Assembly: GCF_001618145.1 (NCBI RefSeq)
Contig: NZ_LQNF01000014.1
Span: forward strand, 43,387-107,386
Origin: Oceanobacillus damuensis
GTDB lineage: Bacteria; Bacillota; Bacilli; Bacillales; Amphibacillaceae
Reading direction: 5' to 3'
DNA: 64,000 nucleotides
Translations under genes and position numbers: made by a program
The notes under the pieces: generated by a model
The model's input: only the letters and a program-made list of their open reading frames with translations
Databases searched by the model: none
Told to the model about the DNA's origin: nothing
Part shown: piece after piece, positions 44,559 through 53,604 of the stretch
How positions within the stretch are numbered: position 1 is the first letter of the stretch
Layout: each line of letters begins with the position of its first letter

Positions 44559-45809
44559 TCATGCATAATGGCCGCCGATCTTTTTGCTTCGATCCAAGGT
44601 GACACCGGCATCCGTATAGCTGGAAGCACGGAGTATTGCAGTAGAACCATATTTATCACGAATAGCGTCCATCACATAGCCTATGTCACTCTTCTTTGCA
44701 CGGTCTTCAAATAAATCGAGTTGCGTTTCCCCTTTTTCGACTAAGTTAGTGAGGGTTACGTAGACATGCCGTATATTGCTTTTCCCATCATAAAACTTTT
44801 TGAACAGCTGCAGGCATTGATGATAGACATCCATTGTCACATTGGTAGGTATATCAATCGATCTGGAGCGGGAAAAGCCACTGCCTGTTTCCTTTGAATA
44901 GGATATTCCAAGATGAATTGTTCTTCCTGTTTGATTGGCTGTTCGTGCTCTGCGGCATACTTCCTCACAAAGGTCAAGAATACAGTAAGCAACTTCATCT
45001 TTTGTATAGTCTCGAAGCAGAGATATACCATGCCCGAATCCTTTTTGTTCGGTCTTTGCAAAATTTCCGAATACAGGACTTAAATCGACTCCCCATGCAT
45101 GCCAATACAATTGTTCACCCATAATCCCGAACCGTTTTTTCAGTTGTTCCGGATTATAATTGGCAAGCTGGCCGAGTGTAACGATTCCCATCCGGTTCAG
45201 GTTTCGTTTCATTCTCCTGCCGATTCCCCAAATGTCTTCAATTGGAAAGGGCCAGAGCTTTTCCTCGACATCTTCATAGGTGCACTCGGCAATTCCAAGC
45301 TTTTTGGCATGCAGGTCCATTACCACTTTTGCAAGAAATTTATTGTCACCAATACCGATGGATGAGGTGATTCCAAAGCTTTCAAAAATGTCATTTTTGA
45401 TTCGTTGTGCTACATCCTGCCGGTTTCCAAATAGTTTTTTGAGCCCGTTAACCGTCACCCAGACTTCATCTACGGAGTATTGATGAATTGCCTCTTGAGG
45501 TGCATATTGATTGAGAAGCTTTGTTATTTCCACGGATACATGGAGATAATCCGCCATATGGGCAGGGACGATATGGATATCGGGATCGTTCGGCAGTTCA
45601 AAAAAGCGACTGACATTGCTGATTCCATGCTTTCGTTTTAATTCGGGGGAGGCAGCAAGCACGATACTCCCTGACCTGCTTGGATCTCCAACTACAGCGA
45701 GAAGTGTTTTCATTGGGTCCAGGCCGAGCTTTACGGCTTCCACACTTGCGTAAAACGAGCGCATATCAATACAAAGTACATCATTGCGAGGGTAAGAAGA
45801 ATAATCCAA
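44559..45809 (-). CDS. Y-family DNA polymerase (UvrX/YqjW-like)
   Basis: This 416-residue translesion polymerase carries the catalytic N-terminal DMRSFYASVE and YSVDEVWV (palm aspartates/glutamate). A helix-hairpin region (DIWGIGRRMKRNL) and a little-finger domain follow, with a QLDLF clamp-binding motif near residue 370. It resembles the UmuC-like UvrX and YqjW of Bacillus, which copy past damaged bases during the SOS response. A LexA box lies 18 bases upstream, consistent with SOS induction. The TTG at 45809 is the likely start. YolD-type partner genes are absent here. Confidence 0.93.
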   Translation of the reverse strand: MDYSSYPRNDVLCIDMRSFYASVEAVKLGLDPMKTLLAVVGDPSRSGSIVLAASPELKRKHGISNVSRFFELPNDPDIHIVPAHMADYLHVSVEITKLLNQYAPQEAIHQYSVDEVWVTVNGLKKLFGNRQDVAQRIKNDIFESFGITSSIGIGDNKFLAKVVMDLHAKKLGIAECTYEDVEEKLWPFPIEDIWGIGRRMKRNLNRMGIVTLGQLANYNPEQLKKRFGIMGEQLYWHAWGVDLSPVFGNFAKTEQKGFGHGISLLRDYTKDEVAYCILDLCEEVCRRARTANQTGRTIHLGISYSKETGSGFSRSRSIDIPTNVTMDVYHQCLQLFKKFYDGKSNIRHVYVTLTNLVEKGETQLDLFEDRAKKSDIGYVMDAIRDKYGSTAILRASSYTDAGVTLDRSKKIGGHYA

Positions 45810-45826
45810 GTCATCACCGCCTTATA

Positions 45827-45840
45827 GGAACGTTTGTTCC
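45827..45840 (-). promoter_or_regulatory. LexA (DinR) operator
   Basis: GGAACGTTTGTTCC contains the perfect SOS core GAAC-N4-GTTC of Gram-positive LexA. It lies directly upstream of the Y-family polymerase gene. Confidence 0.88.
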
Positions 45841-45902
45841 TATTATATGCAGTTTTTTGGAAATTATCAATTGGGAATTTAATACATTTATCTTTTCAAT
45901 GC

Positions 45903-46048
45903 ACAAAAGTGGAGGTGACTGTTTAGAAACGCATGCATAAGTAAGGGGCTGGAAAGCGCATGGTTTTCGCGCTTGGAATGTCCATTGCTTATGACAGGAG
46001 TTTCTAGGAACTGAAGCTGGACAATCAAAAGCGGAGGTGACTGTTTAA
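45903..46048. repeat. Dispersed intergenic repeat, family 1, copy 3, with flanking direct repeat
   Basis: The middle (45939-46023) is nearly identical to 23341-23417 (CTGGAAAGCGCATGGTT, CTTGGAATGTCCATTGC, GACAGGAGTTTCTAGGAAC). It is flanked by a direct repeat of about 20 bases (AAAAG-T/C-GGAGGTGACTGTTTA at about 45906 and 46028), which suggests insertion or local duplication. Confidence 0.7.
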
Positions 46049-46073
46049 AAAAAGGATGCCAGAAGCATCCTTT
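46047..46073 (-). terminator. Terminator downstream of yjcZ-like gene
   Basis: AAAGGATGC pairs with GCATCCTTT around a five-base loop, with a T run on the minus strand. Confidence 0.7.
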
Positions 46074-46133
46074 AAAATTCCGATTATTAGTGAGAGGAGG
46101 AAAGAAGCTAGCTGATAAATGGTCGACTACATC

Positions 46134-46247
46134 TTAATAATGTTTTACGAAAGATGTTCCAACGATAATTAACAAGATGAACAGAACGACAATCAAAGCA
46201 AAACCACTGTCGCGTCTGCCACCAACGGAACCACCATAAGCACTCAT
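46134..46247 (-). CDS. YjcZ-family sporulation-type small protein
   Basis: This 37-residue protein has a Gly/Ser/Arg N-terminus (MSAYGGSVGGRRDSG) and a single hydrophobic helix (FALIVVLFILLIIVG). That is the hallmark of YjcZ-like proteins found in spores of Bacillus. GGAGGTG stands eight bases before the ATG. The function is unknown, probably a spore membrane or coat component. Confidence 0.88.
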   Translation of the reverse strand: MSAYGGSVGGRRDSGFALIVVLFILLIIVGTSFVKHY

Positions 46248-46446
46248 ATGTTTCACCTCCTGTATTCGTATACACACATTATATGGAAGGAGACGAAAAT
46301 AAGGCAGGGCCCTCACCCTAGAATGGAGATACAAAAATAACGCTTCTTCTATAATAGAAAATAGAGGATTCTCCTGACTTTTATAGAATGATAATTAAGA
46401 AAAGCGATCTGCAAGCTTTAGCCAAAGCCAAAGGAGGGATTGAATA

Positions 46447-47823
46447 ATGGAAAAAGAATTAAGAAATTATATTGTAAACGATGAAAAACTCAAAGGGGGA
46501 TTATTAGGTTTAAGTATATGCTCTCTTTCCTCCGGTGAACCATTGTTTGAACATAACAGTAAAATCCGCATGCATCCAGCTTCCAATATGAAACTTTTGA
46601 CTGGTGTAGCGGCTCTTAATGTGCTTGGTCCAGCGTACAGATTTGAAACAGAAATAAGAGCGGATGGATCTATAATAGAAGGTAAGCTGGAAGGAAATCT
46701 ATATCTGATTGGAAAAGGTGATCCCACTTTACTGATAGATGATTTTGATGAATTCGCGACAAAGATAAAGATGCAAGGAATCCATACAATAACAGGGAAT
46801 ATTATAGGTGATGATACATGGTTTGATGATGTGAGACTTTCCCATGATTTGGTATGGACGGACGAACAATATTATTACGGGGCACAGGTATCGGCGCTGA
46901 CCGTATCTCCTAACGAGGATTATGATACGGGTTCTGTCATGATTGAGGTTACCCCTGCAGCTACTGGAGAGAAACCATCATTTGCAGCTTTCCCAAACAC
47001 CAATTACATAACCATTCGAAATGAAGCTGTAACAGTCAGTGAAACAGTGGAGGATGGGCTGATTATAGAAAGAGAGCATGGAGGCAATCTCATCACAATC
47101 AAGGGAAAGATTTCCTATGATTCAGATCCGATTAAAGAATGGATGGCGGTATGGGGAGCCAGTGAATATGCAACGGCCATTTTCAGTCAGTCGCTTGAGA
47201 AGGCTGGAATTAATTGGAGTGGAAGTGTCAAACAGGGGAGCACTCCAAAAGAAGCGGGTTTACTTGTTTCGAGAAGTTCCATCCCACTTTCAGAATTACT
47301 TGTTCCATTTATGAAATTGAGCAATAATGGCATTGCTGAAATTCTGGTGAAGGAAATGGGAAAAGAAAGCTATGGTGAAGGCAGTTGGGAAAAAGGCCTT
47401 GATATTCTGGGAAAAGAAATGAATAAATTTAGAATGGATATGGGGAGCATGATGATCAAAGACGGTTCCGGCATCTCCCACAGTAATCTCATTCCACCAA
47501 AGGAAATTGCACAGCTCTTATACGAGGTACAGAAAAAAGAGTGGTTTCCGGTATTTTTGCATTCACTCCCAGTTGCAGGAATAGAGGAAAGAATGACTGG
47601 CGGTACACTTCGGGATCGAATGAAAGGTCGTGTGGTAAAAGCAAAAACGGGAACAATTGAAGGGGTCAGTACACTAGCGGGGTACATGGACACTAGCAGT
47701 GGCGAACAACTGATCATTTCCATTATGGTAAATAATTTGCTTGATGAAGATACAGGGAAAGCAATTGAAGATGAAATCATCGAGATAATAGCAGCAGGAC
47801 ATTGGAAAAGGTCAGAACTTTAA
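46447..47823 (+). CDS. PBP4-type D-alanyl-D-alanine carboxypeptidase/endopeptidase (S13), no signal peptide
   Basis: This 458-residue S13-family protein has catalytic S46-N-M-K49, an SNN motif in LMKLSNNGIAE-like context and KTG at 400-402. The long insert between the first and second motifs is typical of DacB/PBP4. The family cleaves cross-links or terminal D-Ala in peptidoglycan outside the cell. This protein begins MEKELRNYIV directly at the catalytic domain with no signal peptide, and the frame upstream is closed by stops. AAAGGAGG fixes the ATG. Export by another route or a cytoplasmic role are both open. Confidence 0.88.
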   Translation: MEKELRNYIVNDEKLKGGLLGLSICSLSSGEPLFEHNSKIRMHPASNMKLLTGVAALNVLGPAYRFETEIRADGSIIEGKLEGNLYLIGKGDPTLLIDDFDEFATKIKMQGIHTITGNIIGDDTWFDDVRLSHDLVWTDEQYYYGAQVSALTVSPNEDYDTGSVMIEVTPAATGEKPSFAAFPNTNYITIRNEAVTVSETVEDGLIIEREHGGNLITIKGKISYDSDPIKEWMAVWGASEYATAIFSQSLEKAGINWSGSVKQGSTPKEAGLLVSRSSIPLSELLVPFMKLSNNGIAEILVKEMGKESYGEGSWEKGLDILGKEMNKFRMDMGSMMIKDGSGISHSNLIPPKEIAQLLYEVQKKEWFPVFLHSLPVAGIEERMTGGTLRDRMKGRVVKAKTGTIEGVSTLAGYMDTSSGEQLIISIMVNNLLDEDTGKAIEDEIIEIIAAGHWKRSEL

Positions 47824-47828
47824 ACGAT

Positions 47829-47862
47829 AAAAGCGATCGTTCAATTTGGAATGATCGCTTTT
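47829..47862. terminator. Bidirectional terminator
   Basis: AAAAGCGATCGTTC pairs with GAATGATCGCTTTT around a six-base loop. It serves the converging PBP4 and YpzI-like genes. Confidence 0.85.
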
Positions 47863-47867
47863 TTGCA

Positions 47868-48008
47868 CTATTTTTTTCCATCGTTCAATTTTCTTGCCTC
47901 TTCGGGGCTTGACATCTTTGCTGTACCTTTATAGCGAAGACCCACATCCCGGTCGGATTCCACACGTCCGCTTTCTCTTAGCTTTTTTTCCTGACGGTCT
48001 CTTCCCAT
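47868..48008 (-). CDS. YpzI-family small protein
   Basis: This 46-residue, very hydrophilic protein has the characteristic start MGRDRQEKKLRESGRVESDR, which I recognise from the Bacillus YpzI family. GGAGGTG precedes the ATG at eight bases. The function is unknown, and members are often linked to sporulating bacteria. It is too short to stand out by length alone; family match and ribosome site support it. Confidence 0.82.
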   Translation of the reverse strand: MGRDRQEKKLRESGRVESDRDVGLRYKGTAKMSSPEEARKLNDGKK

Positions 48009-48192
48009 ATTAAGCACCTCCTAGTGTTAACATGAGTTTTTTTATAAAAGGTTATACATACAAGGTGAATAATTAATCTTCTTTTCAAAATTAGTAAATG
48101 GAAAGTAGGCACCATCTGCTGTTAATTGAATATCTAATAAATAGAATGGATTATTTGCCTATTTTGTTACTAAATTTAAGGAAGTGATTTTA

Positions 48193-49053
48193 TTGTTTTA
48201 TCACGTTAAAGAATTACAATATCACGCAAAACCGGAGCGTCCCGACCCGGTATTTGCAAGAAAACTTCAAGAGGTGCTCGGTGGGCAATGGGGTGAAATT
48301 TCAGTTGCTATGCAATACTTGTTCCAAGGATGGAATACACGCGGTGACGGGAAGTATAAGGATTTATTGATGGATACTGGAGCAGAGGAACTGGCACATG
48401 TGGAGATGCTTGCGACAATGATCGCGCGTCTTCTCGATGGGGCTCCTGATCTTGAATTAAAAGATGCTGCAAAAGATCCGATGGTAGCTGCAATATTGGG
48501 GGGATCGAATCCGCAGCATACAATTGTTTCAGGATTAGGAGCGATGCCTGCGGACAGTAATGGAAATCGCTGGACTGCAAATTACATCATTGCAAGCGGA
48601 AACCTGCTTGCAGATTTTCGAATGAATTTAACAGCTGAATCCCAGGGGCGTCTTCAAGTAGCCCGCCTGTATGAAATGACGAATGACAGAGGAGTAAAAG
48701 ATATGCTTTCCTGGCTGCTTGCAAGGGATACAATGCATCAAAATCAATGGTATGCTGCAATTAGAGAATTAGAGGAAAAAGAAAACATTGTAGTTCCAAG
48801 TACTTTCCCACGCGAATTGGAAAAGCAGGAAGTAGCATATACTTTATTCAATTTATCACAAGGGAATGAAAGTACAACAGGTAGATGGGCACATGGTCCA
48901 AGTATGGATGGGTGTGGGACGTTTAATTATGTGGAAGACCCTGTACCTTTTGCACCTGCCCCAAAACTTGCCCCAGCACCACCGTATTTCTTCAATACAC
49001 CACTCTGGGCATTGAGAAAATCAGATGATTTACCGGATCCGGATATGAAATAA
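48193..49053 (+). CDS. Manganese catalase family protein
   Basis: This 286-residue dimanganese catalase breaks hydrogen peroxide into water and oxygen. The four-helix bundle carries the metal ligands in EELAHVEML (about residues 65-73) and in the later ARDTMHQNQW helix. The N-terminus MFYHVKELQYHAKPERPDP matches the family, so the TTG at 48193 (with AAGGA before it) is preferred over a GTG three codons upstream. Close relatives include CotJC of the spore coat. The Pro/Ala-rich C-terminus (APAPKLAPAPPYF) is a family trait. Single gene with its own terminator. Confidence 0.93.
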   Translation: MFYHVKELQYHAKPERPDPVFARKLQEVLGGQWGEISVAMQYLFQGWNTRGDGKYKDLLMDTGAEELAHVEMLATMIARLLDGAPDLELKDAAKDPMVAAILGGSNPQHTIVSGLGAMPADSNGNRWTANYIIASGNLLADFRMNLTAESQGRLQVARLYEMTNDRGVKDMLSWLLARDTMHQNQWYAAIRELEEKENIVVPSTFPRELEKQEVAYTLFNLSQGNESTTGRWAHGPSMDGCGTFNYVEDPVPFAPAPKLAPAPPYFFNTPLWALRKSDDLPDPDMK

Positions 49054-49063
49054 AATACTGACC

Positions 49064-49106
49064 AAAAAAGACCATTAGCTTTTTCTTAGCTAATGGTCTT
49101 TTTTTT
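49064..49106 (+). terminator. Terminator of the Mn catalase gene
   Basis: AAAGACCATTAGCT pairs with AGCTAATGGTCTTT around a short T-rich loop and ends in a T run. Confidence 0.88.
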
Positions 49107-49107
49107 G

Positions 49108-49165
49108 CAGATAGGAAGTATAAAAATTTCCTATCTGCATAAGTGCAACTAAGAAAGAAGAAACA
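49108..49165 (-). repeat. Dispersed repeat, family 4, copy 3 (reverse orientation)
   Basis: On the minus strand it reads TTCTTAGTTGCACTTATGCAG, then a GATAGGAAATTTTTATACTTCC stem region, matching the plus-strand copies. An internal inverted repeat (CAGATAGGAA with TTCCTATCTG) gives it a hairpin. Confidence 0.6.
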
Positions 49166-49285
49166 TTCTTGATTATGTACAACGGGTTCACTTGCAAATT
49201 TTCTGATGAATCTACCAAATTTGTCGCCAGTTTTATAGTAAAGCAAGATGGGTAATATACAGTAAACTAAAAGGGAGAGAAACGA

Positions 49286-50470
49286 ATGAGTGCACACCAA
49301 GTATTAATTCTATTGATTATCGGTTACATCGTTTTTTCCATTGATAAGAAGCAAAAGTTTTTCCCTGTGCCGGTGGTATTAGTGCTTTTGGGATTAGTAC
49401 TTGCTATTATTCCTTATTTTGATGATATAACGCTTACCAAAGAGTTGATATTTAATGTTTTCCTGCCTGCCCTGTTGTTTGTTTCAGCATATAGCTTTCC
49501 TTTGGACAATTTAAGAAAAAATAAATGGATTATCGGTACATTGGGTACCATTGGATTGCTTCTTACTGTACTCATTCTTGGTGCAGCTATCTATCTGGTC
49601 GGTAATCTGTTTATCCAATTACCTTTTGTAGCATCACTGTTAATCGCTTCGATTCTTGCACCTACTGATCCCGTATCCGTTGTTTCCATCTTGAAACAAT
49701 CATTAAGTGACGAGAAAATAGCGGATATTGTTGAAGGAGAATCGATGATTAATGATGGGACAAGTATCGTTGTATTCACTTTATTGCTTGAGATGTTCAC
49801 GCAAGATAAGAGTTTTTCATTTGGGTACTTTATTGGTGAATTTTTATACGTTTCCATCGGGGGAATTCTATTAGGCATTATATTTGGCTGGACTTTGAGT
49901 AAAGCAGTACACTATTCCAAGCATCGTCAATACCAAGTAATGCTGAGTATTATTGTTGCTTATGGCAGCTTCTACCTGGGGGAAGCTATAGGTGTTTCCG
50001 GAGTGCTTTCAACAGTAACCGCGGGCCTAATGTTGTCTTTTGAGTTTGGGAGAAATATTAAAGAGGATTATTTCAGAGAATCGCTGGATGGATTCTGGAA
50101 TGTTGTTGAACCATCTGTTCTATCGCTCATTTTTCTGCTAATTGGAATTCAGGCGGCAGATTACCTATTATTTTCCGAATGGATGTTAGCAATTGCTATC
50201 TTTATGTTGTCATTAATTGTACGGTTTATTGTATTAAATGGGCTCACGTTAACAGTTCCGGGCTGGAGACATACTATTTCAACGAAAGATACCGGACTTG
50301 TCACATGGTCCGGCATTAAAGGGACGATGTCTGTCGCGCTGTTGATGGGATTTGAAGCTGCAGCTGATAATGCCGATATGCTTATTTCATTAACCTTTGC
50401 CGCAGTGTTATTATCCTTAGTCATACAAAGCCTTGGTGTCTATCCAATTGCCAAGAAAATCAAGCAATAG
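49286..50470 (+). CDS. Cation:proton antiporter, CPA1 (NhaP/NhaG-like)
   Basis: This 394-residue membrane protein has about 12 helices and the CPA1 core motifs ILAPTDPVSVVSILKQS and EGESMINDGTSIVVF. The 'TDP' and 'ND' carry the ion-binding aspartates. It exchanges Na+ (or K+) for protons, a likely task in salt or alkaline stress. It is shorter than types with a large cytoplasmic tail. GGGAGAG precedes the ATG. A GGAGG-containing leader at 50545 belongs to the next gene. Confidence 0.92.
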   Translation: MSAHQVLILLIIGYIVFSIDKKQKFFPVPVVLVLLGLVLAIIPYFDDITLTKELIFNVFLPALLFVSAYSFPLDNLRKNKWIIGTLGTIGLLLTVLILGAAIYLVGNLFIQLPFVASLLIASILAPTDPVSVVSILKQSLSDEKIADIVEGESMINDGTSIVVFTLLLEMFTQDKSFSFGYFIGEFLYVSIGGILLGIIFGWTLSKAVHYSKHRQYQVMLSIIVAYGSFYLGEAIGVSGVLSTVTAGLMLSFEFGRNIKEDYFRESLDGFWNVVEPSVLSLIFLLIGIQAADYLLFSEWMLAIAIFMLSLIVRFIVLNGLTLTVPGWRHTISTKDTGLVTWSGIKGTMSVALLMGFEAAADNADMLISLTFAAVLLSLVIQSLGVYPIAKKIKQ

Positions 50471-50614
50471 GATAGCGTCTATTGTTATATATATGATATA
50501 AAACGAACAGACGTTTGCGGATAAGGGGGTTATATAGTATACTATTAGGAGGTTAATCCTCTTCCAAATATAATTTCCCCCCCTCAATAATTCAATAGAA
50601 TAGGTGATTTCCAA

Positions 50615-52774
50615 ATGAAACTGATTCTCGCTGAAAAACCATCCGTAGCGAAAAATATCGCAGACGCATTAAAGATTAAAACAAAAAAAGATGGCTATTT
50701 TGAAGGTAATGACCATATAATCACTTGGGCATTCGGACATCTTGTAGAACTGTATGATGCGAAGGACTATGACAGCAAAATGAAAAGCTGGAAAATGGAT
50801 AACTTTCCTTTTATCCCATCTGAATTTAAATATAAAGTGAAGAGCAGTCCACGCAATAGAGCCCAATCAGACGCAGGAGCAGCCAAACAGTTAAAAACGA
50901 TTCAAACGCTCATGAAACGAAATGATGTGGAGGCGATTATTTCGGCATGTGACTATGACAGAGAAGGCCAGTTAATCGGAGACAGCATTATTTATCGTGG
51001 TGGTTCAAAGCCACAGGCAGAGGTATACCGTCTTTTGCTGAATGAATGGACTCAGAGTGAGGTTTTAAATGGCCTTGAAAGGATGAAACCGAATACTGCA
51101 ATGAAGCCTTTGAGGGATGCCGGCATCAGCAGACAATGGGCTGACTGGGTAATCGGCATTAATCTGACTTCAGTAGCTACGTTAAAATATCAAAAAGGAA
51201 AAGGAAAAGCATTGAACATTGGCAGGGTCCTTTTGCCAACACTAAAAATAATTTATGACCGGGATCAGGAAATTGAGAATTTTAAGCCGGAGGATTATTT
51301 CAAGCTGAAGGCGATATTTCAGACAGAGAACAATAAGGAATATGAAGGGATATATATCGAAGGAAAAGAGGAAAAGTTCAAGAAAAGGGAAATTCTTGAT
51401 CAGATTCAAGATAGGATTCAAAACAGGCAGGCAGAAATTATTGATAAACAGGTAGAGAAAAAGAAAGAGTTTCCTCCATTCTTATTCAACCTATCTAATC
51501 TGCAAGGATATATTACGAATAAATTCAGAGGGTGGACATCCGACAAAGTATTAAAAGTGGCACAATCTCTTTACGAAAAAAAGTATATTACATATCCAAG
51601 AACATCCAGCATGGCATTGGAGGAAAGTCTTGTTGGAAAGACTGCAAATGTATTGAAAACACATACCGAGGACCTTCCATATAAAGATGAAATAAAGTTT
51701 ATAAAATCAAAAAGAGTTTTCAACAACGCAAAAGTGGAAAGTCATAGTGCAATTATCCCAACGTACGTTAAACCAAAACGGCTTTCAGCTGATGAAACGA
51801 TCGTTTACACAGCAATTAAGAATCGTTTTATCATGCAATTTATGCCAATTGCCGAATATGAGGAAACCAAACTGACAACGAAAGTTGATGATGACGATTT
51901 AGATGGAGTTTTTATCTCGAAAGGAAAGGTCCAGCTTACAGAAGGTTGGAAAAAGGTTGAAAAAATCCAGTCCAAGGATACTTTACTGCCTTTGGTTGAA
52001 GTAAAGAACCGAGTCAGTTTGATAGATGCCGAGGTCACTTCAAATGTGACAAAGCCCCCAAAACATCATACAGAGAGAACCTTGCTTCGAGTTATGGAAA
52101 CATGCGGGAAAAGCTACAAGGAAGATGACAGTGAAAAGCTAATGGGAAGTATACTAACAGGCTTTAGTATTGGAACGCCTGCAACGAGAGCAGAGACAAT
52201 CAAGAAACTAAAGGATGTTGGCTACATTAAAACTGAATCAAAAAACTTGTTATGCACGGATTTTGGAAAGCGCCTCGTTGAAACGTTTCCAGTACAGGAT
52301 TTATTTGATTTGGAATTTACCGGACGACTGGAAAAAGCATTATCAGATATTCAAAAAGGAAAAGCCAGCAAACTAGAGTTTCTAAAACTAGTCTTCCATT
52401 TTACAAATCAGTCTGTCGAAACGATTAAAAATGGGGATGCCATCATTATTAACGAAGTGAGTTCAACACGGGTAACAAATGAAGTACTGGGGACTTGTCC
52501 AGCATGTGGCGGCAAGGTGACCGACGGATATAAGGGCTTTGGCTGCAGTAATTGGAAAAAAGGCTGTAAATTTATAATATGGAAAAACGATAAATTCCTT
52601 GCAACTATGAGGAAAAAACCAACCAAAACATTGGTGAAGGATCTTTTAAAGAATAAAAAAGCGTATGTGAAGGGTTTGACAAGCAAAAATGGAAAGAAAT
52701 TTAATGCCTATTTAAGCTATGAAAAAAATTCGGAAAGTGACTATTACAGCTGGAAAATGGATTTCTCCAAATAA
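50615..52774 (+). CDS. topB: DNA topoisomerase III
   Basis: This 719-residue type IA topoisomerase relaxes negative supercoils and decatenates DNA. The TOPRIM domain is at the N-terminus (MKLILAEKPSVAKNIA, CDYDREGQLI). The catalytic tyrosine sits in ITYPRTSS (about residue 330), and a C-terminal zinc ribbon starts at CPACGG (about residue 627) and continues CSNWKKGC. The length matches B. subtilis TopB. AGGTGA precedes the ATG at eight bases. Confidence 0.96.
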   Translation: MKLILAEKPSVAKNIADALKIKTKKDGYFEGNDHIITWAFGHLVELYDAKDYDSKMKSWKMDNFPFIPSEFKYKVKSSPRNRAQSDAGAAKQLKTIQTLMKRNDVEAIISACDYDREGQLIGDSIIYRGGSKPQAEVYRLLLNEWTQSEVLNGLERMKPNTAMKPLRDAGISRQWADWVIGINLTSVATLKYQKGKGKALNIGRVLLPTLKIIYDRDQEIENFKPEDYFKLKAIFQTENNKEYEGIYIEGKEEKFKKREILDQIQDRIQNRQAEIIDKQVEKKKEFPPFLFNLSNLQGYITNKFRGWTSDKVLKVAQSLYEKKYITYPRTSSMALEESLVGKTANVLKTHTEDLPYKDEIKFIKSKRVFNNAKVESHSAIIPTYVKPKRLSADETIVYTAIKNRFIMQFMPIAEYEETKLTTKVDDDDLDGVFISKGKVQLTEGWKKVEKIQSKDTLLPLVEVKNRVSLIDAEVTSNVTKPPKHHTERTLLRVMETCGKSYKEDDSEKLMGSILTGFSIGTPATRAETIKKLKDVGYIKTESKNLLCTDFGKRLVETFPVQDLFDLEFTGRLEKALSDIQKGKASKLEFLKLVFHFTNQSVETIKNGDAIIINEVSSTRVTNEVLGTCPACGGKVTDGYKGFGCSNWKKGCKFIIWKNDKFLATMRKKPTKTLVKDLLKNKKAYVKGLTSKNGKKFNAYLSYEKNSESDYYSWKMDFSK

Positions 52775-52941
52775 AAATGGCCGTATATGTGTAATGAAAG
52801 CGCATCCGGGAAAATAGTTCAGTTATTGCTGGGAAATTGGTGTATACTTAATAGTAGAGGTAGCATAATTCATTAAACGGATATCCAGAAGAATTATATT
52901 TGCGATGCTAATTTTCCTCGAAGCAGAAGGATGATAAACAT

Positions 52942-53373
52942 ATGAAAAAAGTAATCGTAAGTACGAAGGAAAATCTGTCATATGGTACATTAATATGGAT
53001 TTATGCAAGTAATAAGAAAGTATACCACAGCAGTAAGTGTATCGATAGTGATGCATCTTTTAGTGAATACGACTCTAACTACATGGGAAAAGTCCACGAG
53101 CTTTATCGGAATCATGACAAGCAACCTGCACTTTTCAACCGTATGCTTGCAAAATCAAATAGAATATTCGGTGTTTGTTTAAATAACAGACGTTCAGATA
53201 ACGGGTTAAAAGATGTAAAGGTTCTATTCTTCCCGAACTGGGAACAGGTTCAGGAGTTTGCTGAGAACGATTTTCCGGTTCTTGCGGAAACGGAATTAAA
53301 CAGAAGGAAAGAAGCTAAACAAAAGTGGATGGAAAGAGGTAAAGTTTTTTCAAACAAGAAAAAAACGATATAA
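52942..53373 (+). CDS. Conserved protein of unknown function
   Basis: This 143-residue soluble basic protein (MKKVIVSTKENLSYGTLIW...) has no signal peptide. Two Cys residues (C38 and C76 approximately) and a Lys/Arg-rich helical C-terminus (RRKEAKQKWMERGKVFSNKKKT) stand out and could suit nucleic-acid contact. I do not recognise the family. It follows topB by 167 bases and may share a transcript with it, but no promoter evidence decides that. A terminator follows. Confidence 0.65.
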   Translation: MKKVIVSTKENLSYGTLIWIYASNKKVYHSSKCIDSDASFSEYDSNYMGKVHELYRNHDKQPALFNRMLAKSNRIFGVCLNNRRSDNGLKDVKVLFFPNWEQVQEFAENDFPVLAETELNRRKEAKQKWMERGKVFSNKKKTI

Positions 53374-53398
53374 CCTCTCTACTTCCCAACATGAAGAT

Positions 53399-53447
53399 AA
53401 GAACTGTTCGGCTAGGCTAAAACCTGCCCGGGCAGTTCTTTTCTTTT
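53399..53447 (+). terminator. Rho-independent terminator
   Basis: AAGAACTG and CAGTTCTT bracket an inner GC-rich stem, followed by TTCTTTT. Confidence 0.7.
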
Positions 53448-53604
53448 GACTGTTATCTAAAAAATGGGAGTGCAGCGCCTTCTATTATTAAACGGTCAGA
53501 CAATTAATGAAAAAGAATTGAAAAATATACCAACAAAGGCTTACAATAGGATAAACAGCTGAAATCGATAATAACAGACAAAATATTTATAGAGGAGCGA
53601 CGAA

